Shown piece after piece: positions 15,934 to 22,023 of a DNA stretch of 38,332 nucleotides. Location: positions 1 to 38,332 of IMG/VR virus record IMGVR_UViG_3300007712_000088. The stretch is one strand, 5' to 3'. Source of the DNA: a virus. Below the pieces are notes generated by a model, which was not told the DNA's origin, searched no databases, and was given only the letters and a program-made list of their open reading frames with translations. The first letter of the stretch is position 1. Each line of letters begins with the position of its first letter. A program made the translations under genes and the position numbers.

Positions 15934-16496
15934 TGAGTGAACACTATATGAGATTGCTTACTGACGTCGAGCTCAATCCCAAACAAAAGCAGGTTTGGTA
16001 TCGGGTTGTGGAACAGTTCTTGGGCGCTGAGTATAGCACACAGCCTGAAAACTTCCTGGATACACTCACAAGCCAACGTGATGAATTTGAAGGTGACGAC
16101 GATTACCCATATGTGTATGTGGTCTACTTAAATGATGATGTCGATCCCAGCGTAGCAGAGCAGATTGTCATGCTATGGAATGATGTCTACCCAAGAGATT
16201 TTGAAATTGAAAGTTCAGCAGAATATGACCCTGATTGTGATGACTGTGACGTTGAAATAGACGACGCAATGCACGAGGAGATCCAGCGACGTGCGAGCAA
16301 GTTCTTGCACAATCGCTGGGTCGAAAATCAAGTCAACGAGGGCTGGCGTTATGGCATCCAAACCAATAACCAGAACAAGACCAGCCCGCGTATGCGCGAC
16401 TGGGACAACCTGCGCGAAGAGTATCGACGCGAACTGGTCATGGATCGCGACCAAGCAACCAAGTTCTTCAAGACATATCCTCACCTTTTTGTTTGA
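15933..16496 (+). CDS. RyR-domain-containing protein (187 aa)
   Basis: TAATG overlap with the holin-like gene. The N-terminal 110 residues are acidic (EFEGDDDYPYVYVVYLNDDVD; DPDCDDCDVEID). The C-terminal region, about 110-170, resembles a RyR repeat: HEEIQRRASKFLHNRWVEN, GWRYGIQTNNQNKTSPRMR, then DNLREEYRRE. RyR domains occur in phage proteins next to DNA-related functions; their ligand has been suggested to be small molecules, but this is not settled. The stop TGA is embedded in the -35 box of the next promoter. Confidence 0.55.
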   Translation: MSEHYMRLLTDVELNPKQKQVWYRVVEQFLGAEYSTQPENFLDTLTSQRDEFEGDDDYPYVYVVYLNDDVDPSVAEQIVMLWNDVYPRDFEIESSAEYDPDCDDCDVEIDDAMHEEIQRRASKFLHNRWVENQVNEGWRYGIQTNNQNKTSPRMRDWDNLREEYRRELVMDRDQATKFFKTYPHLFV

Positions 16497-16521
16497 CAAG
16501 CAAGGCATTTTGTTCTATGTT
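16493..16521 (+). promoter_or_regulatory. Sigma70-like promoter, leaderless HNH gene
   Basis: TTGACA at 16493-16498, 17-base spacer, TATGTT at 16516-16521. The next ATG (16528) begins seven bases after the -10 box, at the expected transcription start, and has no ribosome-binding site at proper spacing. Confidence 0.7.
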
Positions 16522-16527
16522 GGTGGC

Positions 16528-16995
16528 ATGGAACAGATTACATTCAGATATGCACCTTTCAATGGCGATGTGGTCGTGCTCAAGACCCCAATTATCTATA
16601 ATGGAGAAGTCGGCCATGGATATGCCGTAGACATCCATTCTGGTGATATTTGGAGTAGCAAACGTGGTGGTGAAGGCACGTGGCTCAAATTGACGCCCAC
16701 AGTCAGCGGAAAATCCCAATACCCGCAGTTAAGCATGACTATAAATGGCAAGAGGAAACGAGTGCAAGCCCATGTCATTGTTCATGAGACTATGCAACCA
16801 GAAACCCCGCACCCGCCCGGAGTCAGCGAATACGAATGGATCAAAACTCCAGATTCTGTGAAGGCATGGACTCGGGGAATGTGGCAAGTGAATCACATCA
16901 ACCATATCAAAACTGACTACCACCCAAGAAATCTTGAGTGGACAACTGGCAAGCAAAATGTTGAAGCTTACCATCGTTATCGTTTGACATCATAA
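16528..16995 (+). CDS. HNH homing-type endonuclease
   Basis: A 155-residue protein. ATG 16528 is chosen because the promoter ends just upstream; the longer open frame overlaps the previous gene out of frame. The middle (GDIWSSKRGG..., LSMTINGKRKRVQAHVIVHETM) follows the layout of phage HNH proteins, with H in the AHVIVHETM segment. The second half has QVNHINHIKTDYHPRNLEW, the NHINH...NLEW core of HNH nucleases, and ends TGKQNVEAYHRY. Probably a free-standing mobile endonuclease gene. No disrupted target gene is seen beside it. Confidence 0.82.
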   Translation: MEQITFRYAPFNGDVVVLKTPIIYNGEVGHGYAVDIHSGDIWSSKRGGEGTWLKLTPTVSGKSQYPQLSMTINGKRKRVQAHVIVHETMQPETPHPPGVSEYEWIKTPDSVKAWTRGMWQVNHINHIKTDYHPRNLEWTTGKQNVEAYHRYRLTS

Positions 16996-17012
16996 TCGTA
17001 ACCACGTAAAAT
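16984..17012 (+). promoter_or_regulatory. Sigma70-like promoter, leaderless uvdE
   Basis: TTGACA at 16984-16989, 17-base spacer, TAAAAT at 17007-17012, and ATG at 17019 after six bases. The -35 box lies in the last codons of the HNH gene. No ribosome-binding site precedes uvdE. Confidence 0.7.
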
Positions 17013-17018
17013 ACATGT

Positions 17019-18050
17019 ATGTTTGATCAATCCATCCAGCGCGTAGGCTTTGCCTGCAAATATATGCACCCTGACCAATCCCTCCCAGCCAAGCGGTTGA
17101 AGGAGTTGCAGGGTCGTCTTACCGAGTCTACTACAACCAACCAATGGATGCAGCGTCAGACACAGCGTGACGCTCGCGACAAGCTATGGTCGCTTATGCA
17201 GCACAACACACAAGCTGCCTACAACCTAGTGCAGTATGTGAGCGGATTGCCACGTGGACAGCGCATGGTGCGACTCGGCAGCGACCAACTCCCATTCTAT
17301 ACACTTGACCCCTGGCGTGAGTTTTATACTCGAACTGACGTCCGTGACTTCCTCGAGCGCCAGTATCGCCGTGTAGGTGACCTTGCGCGTGAGCACGACG
17401 TGCGACTGAGTATGCACCCTGGTCAGTTTACTGTGTTGGGCAGTGACCGTGACGATGTGGTTGACCGCAGTATTGACGAGCTCGAATATCACGCCGACAT
17501 CGCACGTTGGATGGGCTATGGCAACACGTTCCAGGACTTCAAGATCAACATTCACTTGACTGGTCGGCGTGGGGCTCAAGGCTTTCGCGACAATTATAGT
17601 CGCCTCAGTCCCGAACTGCGAAACATGATGACTGTGGAGAATGATGAGTATAGCAGCGGCATACGCGACATACTCGAACTCGAAGACTTGTTTGCATTGG
17701 TGTTTGATACTCATCACCATTGGATCCATAGTAACGAGTTTATCGACCCGCAGCGTGATGACTTTCAACGTGTCGTGGCATCGTGGCGTGGTGTTCGTCC
17801 TGTTGTGCACTACTCGGTCAGCCGTGCGGAGTATCTTGTCGACGTGGCTGACGACGAGCTGCCTGACCGCAACGTGCTCAAGGAGGCTGGCTTTGCCAGC
17901 AACAAGCTTCGCGCACATTCAGATCGCTATACGCATCGTGCCAGCAATGATATGATTGCCGAGTTCTGGCCCTATGCGGACATCATGGCCGAGGCCAAGC
18001 ACAAGAATCTCGCTAGCACTGAACTCTACAACTATCTCATGGAGAACTAA
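17019..18050 (+). CDS. uvdE: UV damage endonuclease UvdE/UvsE
   Basis: A 343-residue TIM-barrel nuclease of the UVDE family. Conserved metal and active-site segments are in order: RVGFACKY (8-15), SMHPGQFTVLGS (131-142, H133), INIHLTG (177-182, H179), VENDEYS (206-212, E207), VFDTHHHWIH (228-237), VHYS (263-266), AHSDRYTH (299-306). It nicks DNA 5' of pyrimidine dimers and other distorting lesions, starting an excision path independent of UvrABC. It follows a strong early-type promoter without leader. Length and motifs are complete, so it should be active. Phage UvdE would repair sunlight damage in incoming DNA. Confidence 0.92.
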   Translation: MFDQSIQRVGFACKYMHPDQSLPAKRLKELQGRLTESTTTNQWMQRQTQRDARDKLWSLMQHNTQAAYNLVQYVSGLPRGQRMVRLGSDQLPFYTLDPWREFYTRTDVRDFLERQYRRVGDLAREHDVRLSMHPGQFTVLGSDRDDVVDRSIDELEYHADIARWMGYGNTFQDFKINIHLTGRRGAQGFRDNYSRLSPELRNMMTVENDEYSSGIRDILELEDLFALVFDTHHHWIHSNEFIDPQRDDFQRVVASWRGVRPVVHYSVSRAEYLVDVADDELPDRNVLKEAGFASNKLRAHSDRYTHRASNDMIAEFWPYADIMAEAKHKNLASTELYNYLMEN

Positions 18051-18344
18051 ATGACTAAGCTCTATATTGCGTTTTATGATGATGAAGATGGCTGGGATCG
18101 TGAATCCTGGAACACGTTCTATACGCCCTGGGTTGCCTCGACTGTGAGTCGTGCAGATGCAGAACAGAAAGCAAGAGCAGCTATCCAAGCTGAGATTGCG
18201 GAAAGCATCAAAAATCAATTCAATGTTGATATCACACAAGTAACTGATGAATCAACGCTGTCGGAGGAAATTCGTGAAGAACTTGAATGCGAACGCCAGC
18301 GAGCCAAGGACAAACATATTGAAATCCAAGAAGGAGAACTATAA
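18051..18344 (+). CDS. Hypothetical protein (97 aa)
   Basis: ATG at 18051, directly after the uvdE stop, with GGAG in the end of uvdE. The N-terminus is beta-like (KLYIAFYDDEDGWDRESWN) and the remainder is a charged helix (ADAEQKARAAIQAEIAESI), very acidic at the end. Probably co-transcribed with uvdE. No family recognised. Confidence 0.6.
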   Translation: MTKLYIAFYDDEDGWDRESWNTFYTPWVASTVSRADAEQKARAAIQAEIAESIKNQFNVDITQVTDESTLSEEIREELECERQRAKDKHIEIQEGEL

Positions 18345-18805
18345 TGAAATTTGACACAAAACAGGCCCGCGAATTGCTCAACGAATGTGGAGGCAGTGGT
18401 CCCACAATGAGCATGGCAGTCAATTCTGCTAAACTGGATGGTCTATTGATCAAAGAATTAATCGAAGCGCCATATCAGGACTGGTATAATCCTCCTAGTG
18501 ATGAGATTGACGAGGCGGTCCACGATTTCCCTCTCAATGTAGAATGGGACATGGAAGATGTCACGTTTTGCATAGTGGACGAACATGGGCTCGGTGGTGA
18601 GCCTGTTCTTTATGTGAGCCTTCGGGCTGATCCTAGCTGGGATCAAGACATGCTTATGCCTGAATTGGACGACAACCCTAAATGGCAGGCATGCATGGAG
18701 CAGGCTTGGGAATATAAAGGAGACAAGGATATTCCCACTCTAATCGCCGAACTTGAAGCCATGGGCGGTGTCTACGATAAAAATCTTGAGCAATATTTCG
18801 TATAA
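18344..18805 (+). CDS. Hypothetical acidic protein (153 aa)
   Basis: TAATG overlap and AAGGAG ribosome-binding site at about 18331. An acidic, soluble protein, with strand-like segments around residues 65-90 (DMEDVTFCIVDEHGLGGEPV) and helices at both ends. No catalytic motif is visible. Same operon as uvdE by spacing. Confidence 0.6.
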   Translation: MKFDTKQARELLNECGGSGPTMSMAVNSAKLDGLLIKELIEAPYQDWYNPPSDEIDEAVHDFPLNVEWDMEDVTFCIVDEHGLGGEPVLYVSLRADPSWDQDMLMPELDDNPKWQACMEQAWEYKGDKDIPTLIAELEAMGGVYDKNLEQYFV

Positions 18806-18816
18806 GGAGACTGATT

Positions 18817-19140
18817 ATGGGAGTTGATAGAGACGACTATGTGATTTTCGGTGTCAACTTAGGATATGACAACGTTGACTATGACGACTTTGAGGACGAA
18901 ATTGACGGTGCGCCTGACGCCAAATTCCGTATTATATACGATGGCATGAACGGCAAATATGCCTGGGCTGGCATGGTCCTTGCAGAGGGTGATCGTTACG
19001 AAGGGTTCGACGACGGGGTTGAACTCACACTCAAGGGCGGAAGCCCCACCGCTGCCGCCATGGAGATCATTAAGAGGTTTCCTGATCTCAACCTCGCAAT
19101 CAGTGACTTCAAATTCATGGCCATCAGTCACTTCCACTGA
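18817..19140 (+). CDS. Hypothetical acidic protein (107 aa)
   Basis: ATG at 18817 with AAGGAG upstream. A Tyr/Asp-rich N-terminal half (DRDDYVIFGVNLGYDNVDYD), then a beta-like MNGKYAWAGMVLAEGDRYEG. The length and acidic N-terminus are reminiscent of small T4 host-takeover proteins, but there is no direct homology that I can claim. Confidence 0.6.
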   Translation: MGVDRDDYVIFGVNLGYDNVDYDDFEDEIDGAPDAKFRIIYDGMNGKYAWAGMVLAEGDRYEGFDDGVELTLKGGSPTAAAMEIIKRFPDLNLAISDFKFMAISHFH

Positions 19141-19154
19141 ATGTCACTTTTTTG

Positions 19155-19190
19155 TTGACAAGACCAATGTGCCTTGCTATATTGGTCTTG
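19155..19190 (+). promoter_or_regulatory. Sigma70-like promoter with overlapping 10-bp dyad
   Basis: TTGACA at 19155-19160, 17-base spacer, TATATT at 19178-19183. A perfect inverted repeat, CAAGACCAAT (19159-19168) and ATTGGTCTTG (19181-19190), spans the spacer and covers the -10 box. The leader continues with TAAGCAACGGAGA, then ATG 19209. Confidence 0.8.
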
Positions 19191-19208
19191 TAAGCAACGG
19201 AGATAGAC

Positions 19209-19637
19209 ATGAACCTCGCCCAAGCAATCAAAGACCTGCGTGATGACATTGAGACCGACGGCTTTGATGCTGACATCATGGCAGAGATTGCCCAGGACAA
19301 CGGGTGCGCGGCCGCACTGCTCGAGCGCAAGTTTGCTGAGCAGTATGGTGTTCATCCCAGCGAGTATACTGCCCCCAAAAAGATCAGCGAAGAGACCATG
19401 ATCGAACGCGCCAAGCGCGCGGCGCTCGACTGGAATCACCGAGTTATGACCCGCCAAGGCGATGTGCCTTGCGGCGTTGTTTTTGAGCGCGACAGCACCA
19501 CTGGCAAGTATGTGACTGTTGGCTGGCTGGGCAACCGCCTTGCTTGTGTGCGCGTTGAAGACGGTGGCGAGTATTACCTCAACTTCCGCAACATTGAATC
19601 GTGTGTGCGGTTCATGAAAAAGCGACATCTCCTGTAA
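19209..19637 (+). CDS. Hypothetical early protein (142 aa)
   Basis: ATG at 19209 follows an early-type promoter and CGGAGATAGAC ribosome-binding site. The N-terminal half is helical (NLAQAIKDLRDDIETDGFDA); the C-terminal half is beta-like, with GVVFERDSTTGKYVTVGWLG and two cysteines (ACVRV, SCVRF). No family recognised. Monocistronic by spacing, since another promoter begins 18 bases after its stop. Confidence 0.65.
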   Translation: MNLAQAIKDLRDDIETDGFDADIMAEIAQDNGCAAALLERKFAEQYGVHPSEYTAPKKISEETMIERAKRAALDWNHRVMTRQGDVPCGVVFERDSTTGKYVTVGWLGNRLACVRVEDGGEYYLNFRNIESCVRFMKKRHLL

Positions 19638-19654
19638 AAACTTTGCCTTAAGGC

Positions 19655-19683
19655 TTGACACCAAGGCACTTTGGTGCTATATT
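19655..19683 (+). promoter_or_regulatory. Sigma70-like promoter with spacer dyad
   Basis: TTGACA at 19655-19660, 17-base spacer, TATATT at 19678-19683. The dyad CACCAA (19659-19664) and TTGGTG (19671-19676) sits in the spacer. The leader is TAAGCAAAGGAGATACGTT, ATG 19710. The best copy of a cassette used five times in this window. Confidence 0.85.
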
Positions 19684-19709
19684 AAGACTGTAAGCAAAGG
19701 AGATACGTT

Positions 19710-19994
19710 ATGAACATCAATGAACTCATCAGCGGCGAAGCTAACACTTGGGATGGTGATTACACCGTTCCTACCCTCAATGGGTATAAAATCTTCTACG
19801 GCGAGCCGGCCCGGGAGATTTGGGGCGACGTCGAACAGTATAGCGATGAAGGCATCGCACTGTTCCAGGCGTGGTGCAAGGCACACAATATTGCCTATTG
19901 GGCCGCACCCCGGGAAGACTTCTTCAGCTGGAAGGGTGCCGAGTATGCCCGGGAGCAGGGCGCAACCTACCTCATCCTGGAGGATCTGTCATGA
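19710..19994 (+). CDS. Hypothetical early protein (94 aa)
   Basis: First gene after the 19655 promoter, with GGAG nine to twelve bases upstream of the ATG. A soluble protein with a strand pair (LNGYKIFYGEPAREIWGDVE) and a central helix (EGIALFQAWCKAHNIAYW). No motif recognised. The stop overlaps the next ATG (ATGA). Confidence 0.6.
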   Translation: MNINELISGEANTWDGDYTVPTLNGYKIFYGEPAREIWGDVEQYSDEGIALFQAWCKAHNIAYWAAPREDFFSWKGAEYAREQGATYLILEDLS

Positions 19995-20185
19995 AACAGA
20001 AAACACAACTTCCGTTCAACCCCGACACTATGACTGTGAGCGATCTCAAGAAATGCGCTCACACTGTTCGCTCGCTCATGGAAAAATACGAGCAACTGCA
20101 TCAGGCAGGGCTCAGCGACACCACATTTGTGGAAGAGCTCTATGTCCATGTTCTGCAAATCACTGACGCATACGAGGTGGTGTGA
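19991..20185 (+). CDS. Small hypothetical protein (64 aa)
   Basis: ATGA overlap with the upstream stop at 19991-19994 decides this start over the longer frame beginning upstream. Mostly helical: SDLKKCAHTVRSLMEKYEQL. No family recognised. The stop overlaps the next ATG (TGATG). Confidence 0.6.
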   Translation: MKQKTQLPFNPDTMTVSDLKKCAHTVRSLMEKYEQLHQAGLSDTTFVEELYVHVLQITDAYEVV

Positions 20186-20376
20186 TGAAAACGTATGATC
20201 AAGCCATGCTCAAAGTTGCTCGTGAATACTCGAACAATATTCACGATGCACTGATGCCCACGTTTCCCTACGAAAAAGCCGATATGATTGCATTCATCTA
20301 CGACGTGGACACAGAACAGGTGTGCAAGCGCATCAAGACGGTCGAGGTCGATAACCGCAAGGAATGGTGGTCTTGA
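20185..20376 (+). CDS. Small hypothetical protein (63 aa)
   Basis: TGATG overlap at 20183-20187 favours ATG 20185 over a GTG one codon earlier. Contains one helix-rich half (YDQAMLKVAREYSNNIHDAL) and a strand pair ending in a basic C-terminus. Fourth gene of the 19655 transcription unit. Unrecognised. Confidence 0.6.
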   Translation: MKTYDQAMLKVAREYSNNIHDALMPTFPYEKADMIAFIYDVDTEQVCKRIKTVEVDNRKEWWS

Positions 20377-20561
20377 CAGAGAGGCTACAATGTCCTGATG
20401 GAGGCCGTTGCCACCACCGTTGCGCACTCAATAACTGCAATCGTGTTGGCACTTCTGGTCCTCTTAGCAATGTTTTTCCTGACGACCAATGGCCTGATTA
20501 TTTGACCTACGATTCAGAGTTGCATGAATGGCATCAAGTCATGCGAAAGCTTGAATCCTAA
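20373..20561 (+). CDS. Small zinc-ribbon-like phage protein (62 aa)
   Basis: TTG at 20373 overlapping the upstream TGA is the favoured start; a GTG at 20364 is possible. The N-terminal CPDGGRCHHRCALNNC (residues about 7-22) is a compact Cys/His cluster likely to bind zinc, followed by RVGTSGPLSNVFPDDQWPDY. I recall this CPDGG...CGPLSGVYPxDxWP pattern from many phage small proteins of unknown role; here the second half's cysteine is replaced by Ser. Ends the early unit before a late promoter. Confidence 0.62.
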   Translation: MTERLQCPDGGRCHHRCALNNCNRVGTSGPLSNVFPDDQWPDYLTYDSELHEWHQVMRKLES

Positions 20562-20570
20562 CCCATTCTC

Positions 20571-20578
20571 CATAAATA
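20571..20578 (+). promoter_or_regulatory. Late promoter box CATAAATA
   Basis: CATAAATA upstream of the first MGRPI gene; predicted start near 20584, giving a leader of about 90 bases, unusually long for this genome. Confidence 0.65.
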
Positions 20579-20595
20579 GTGATAGTTCAATTGTG

Positions 20596-20656
20596 CCCTC
20601 ATTAGGGACTTATGGGGACACCACCCCGTAGCGGCTAGAACCCGCATTGGGCTTCT
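20596..20656 (+). other. Structured 5' leader with three consecutive hairpins
   Basis: Between the late box and ATG 20674 lie three short inverted repeats: CCCT/AGGG (20596-20599 and 20604-20607), GGGG/CCCC (20614-20617 and 20624-20627), and AGAACCC/GGGcTTCT (20637-20643 and 20649-20656, one bulge). AGGAG at 20662-20666 stays free. Such leaders often stabilise abundant mRNAs; no riboswitch class is recognised. Confidence 0.45.
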
Positions 20657-20673
20657 ACTATAGGAGAAATAAA

Positions 20674-21306
20674 ATGGGTAGACCAATCAACAAACGTTAC
20701 CTCGGCGATGCCGCAGATAGCATCAAGGTATCACACTATCGTCGTTCAACTGGCAGCGAAGTCACAGGCGAAGACGATACATACATCGTTAGTCAGCGTT
20801 CAACAAATAGCTTTATCGTTGCTGACACAAGCGGCGGTTGGAGCGAAGAGCTCACACTAGTTGACAAGGACGCAGGTTCACTTCTAAACGGTGAATTCCG
20901 CATTGACGGCCAGGATGCAGAAGGTAACGCCTACAACGTTACACGTCTTTACAACCGCACACTACGCCTAGGTTCAGCTGATGATTCATTCATCAAAGCA
21001 GCCTGGAGCATCGACGCAGCAGCAGATCTTGCTATCAGTGGTATCACAGCAGCTGATCCAGCTGTTGTCACGGTTACATCAACAGCAACACTCACAACTG
21101 GCGACACTGTCACAATTGATGGTATTGTTGGTGATATGGGAACTGACGGCACAAACGGTCTCAACGGCAACAGCTACACAGTTACAGTCATCGACAGCAC
21201 AACATTCAGTCTTGATGGGACAGATACAAGTGGCCTAACATACACTTCAGGTGGTGTGGTTGCTGGTGTTGGCGGCACAGCTAGTATAGACGTTCAAGCG
21301 TCATAA
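20674..21306 (+). CDS. Virion-type protein with E1-FCCH-like domain
   Basis: ATG 20674 is chosen over an earlier in-frame start because AGGAG lies seven bases upstream. A 210-residue, Thr/Asp/Gly-rich protein. The N-terminal part (GRPINKRYLGD...) is paralogous to the next gene. The second half, from about residue 135 (AVVTVTSTATLTTGDTVTID) through STTFSLDGTDTSGLTYTSGG, has the repeat pattern of the E1-enzyme FCCH-like beta-barrel found in phage appendage proteins. With its late promoter and long leader this is likely an abundant head or tail decoration. Confidence 0.72.
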   Translation: MGRPINKRYLGDAADSIKVSHYRRSTGSEVTGEDDTYIVSQRSTNSFIVADTSGGWSEELTLVDKDAGSLLNGEFRIDGQDAEGNAYNVTRLYNRTLRLGSADDSFIKAAWSIDAAADLAISGITAADPAVVTVTSTATLTTGDTVTIDGIVGDMGTDGTNGLNGNSYTVTVIDSTTFSLDGTDTSGLTYTSGGVVAGVGGTASIDVQAS

Positions 21307-21323
21307 AAATTTAAGGAAAATCT

Positions 21324-21953
21324 ATGGGAAGACCAATAAAAAAGAAATTTATGGGTCAGGGCGATGAAGCCCTGCCCATTGCGGCCTTTAAAAGAACAGG
21401 AGTTGCGGCGGCTACGGCCGGCGCATATATTAAAGCACAAAAAGGAAGCAGACGATTTATTATTTCTGCTGATGATGATTCATGGAAAGAGCAAATGCTC
21501 TTAGTTAATAAAGAACAAGCTGGCGATTTAGCTGATGGTGAATTTACAGTGAATGGCGCGGATAGCGAAGGCACTTCTTCCCGCCCATTCAAAATGTATA
21601 ACAAATTGTCTATCGTCGATATCAGTGATCCAGCAAAAGCCAAATGGAGTATTAGCAATGGATCCACCTTGACAATGGTTTATTGGGATCCAGATGTAAC
21701 CACAACATTGATTGCATTTTCCACTAACCATGGATTATCTGATGGTGATACTATTACAATATCTGGCAGTGATGGTGGTGTTCTTGATGGTGGGCCATAT
21801 GTTGTTACTGACCTTTCATCTACTGAAGGTCCTGATGTAATATCAATTCCTAATCCTGATGGCGTAACTTCAGCAGATCCTACTGGTAGCACAGGAACGG
21901 CTACCACGCCAAAAAGAATAAGCATAGGACCACGAAGAACATTTAACCGCTAA
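21324..21953 (+). CDS. Second MGRPI-type virion protein (209 aa)
   Basis: The N-terminus MGRPIKKKFMGQGDE, and the shared order of YI...RRFIISADD, SWKEQMLLVNKE and LADGEFTVNGADSEG, show that it is a paralogue of the upstream gene. The second half has a similar beta-rich, Gly/Asp-rich domain (FSTNHGLSDGDTITISGSDG) of FCCH-like character. Ribosome-binding site AAGGAAAA. Codon choice appears more A+T-rich than in its neighbour, which may mean a different history. Probably a virion decoration. Confidence 0.7.
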   Translation: MGRPIKKKFMGQGDEALPIAAFKRTGVAAATAGAYIKAQKGSRRFIISADDDSWKEQMLLVNKEQAGDLADGEFTVNGADSEGTSSRPFKMYNKLSIVDISDPAKAKWSISNGSTLTMVYWDPDVTTTLIAFSTNHGLSDGDTITISGSDGGVLDGGPYVVTDLSSTEGPDVISIPNPDGVTSADPTGSTGTATTPKRISIGPRRTFNR

Positions 21954-21983
21954 AAATCACCATCTACACTCTAGAGACTGAAG

Positions 21984-22020
21984 GCCCTGTCGCTGCTAAA
22001 TATAGTAAAGACAGGGCTTT
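21984..22020 (+). terminator. Hairpin with T-rich tail enclosing a late promoter
   Basis: GCCCTGTC (21984-21991) and GACAGGGC (22010-22017) form a perfect eight-pair stem followed by TTT. The 18-base loop contains the late box at 21995-22002. It could terminate upstream late transcription, while transcripts starting within the loop lack the 5' arm. Confidence 0.55.
21995..22002 (+). promoter_or_regulatory. Late promoter box GCTAAATA
   Basis: GCTAAATA with the ATG of the 469-residue protein 21 bases downstream. A transcript would begin near 22008 and have a leader of about 16 bases with only a weak AGGG ribosome-binding site. Confidence 0.65.
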
Positions 22021-22023
22021 CTC

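Noticed and set aside
16291-16527. N-terminal 79-residue extension of the HNH frame
   Set aside because: It overlaps the RyR-domain gene in another frame, lacks HNH-like sequence, and lies upstream of the promoter at 16493-16521.
17226-17918. Leftward 230-residue open frame
   Set aside because: It lies entirely opposite uvdE, whose protein motifs are complete; it has no ribosome-binding site and no recognisable protein.
20373-20401. TTGACA resembling a -35 box at the start of the zinc-ribbon-like gene
   Set aside because: No -10-like hexamer occurs 16-18 bases downstream; the sequence is explained by the overlapping TGA stop and TTG start.
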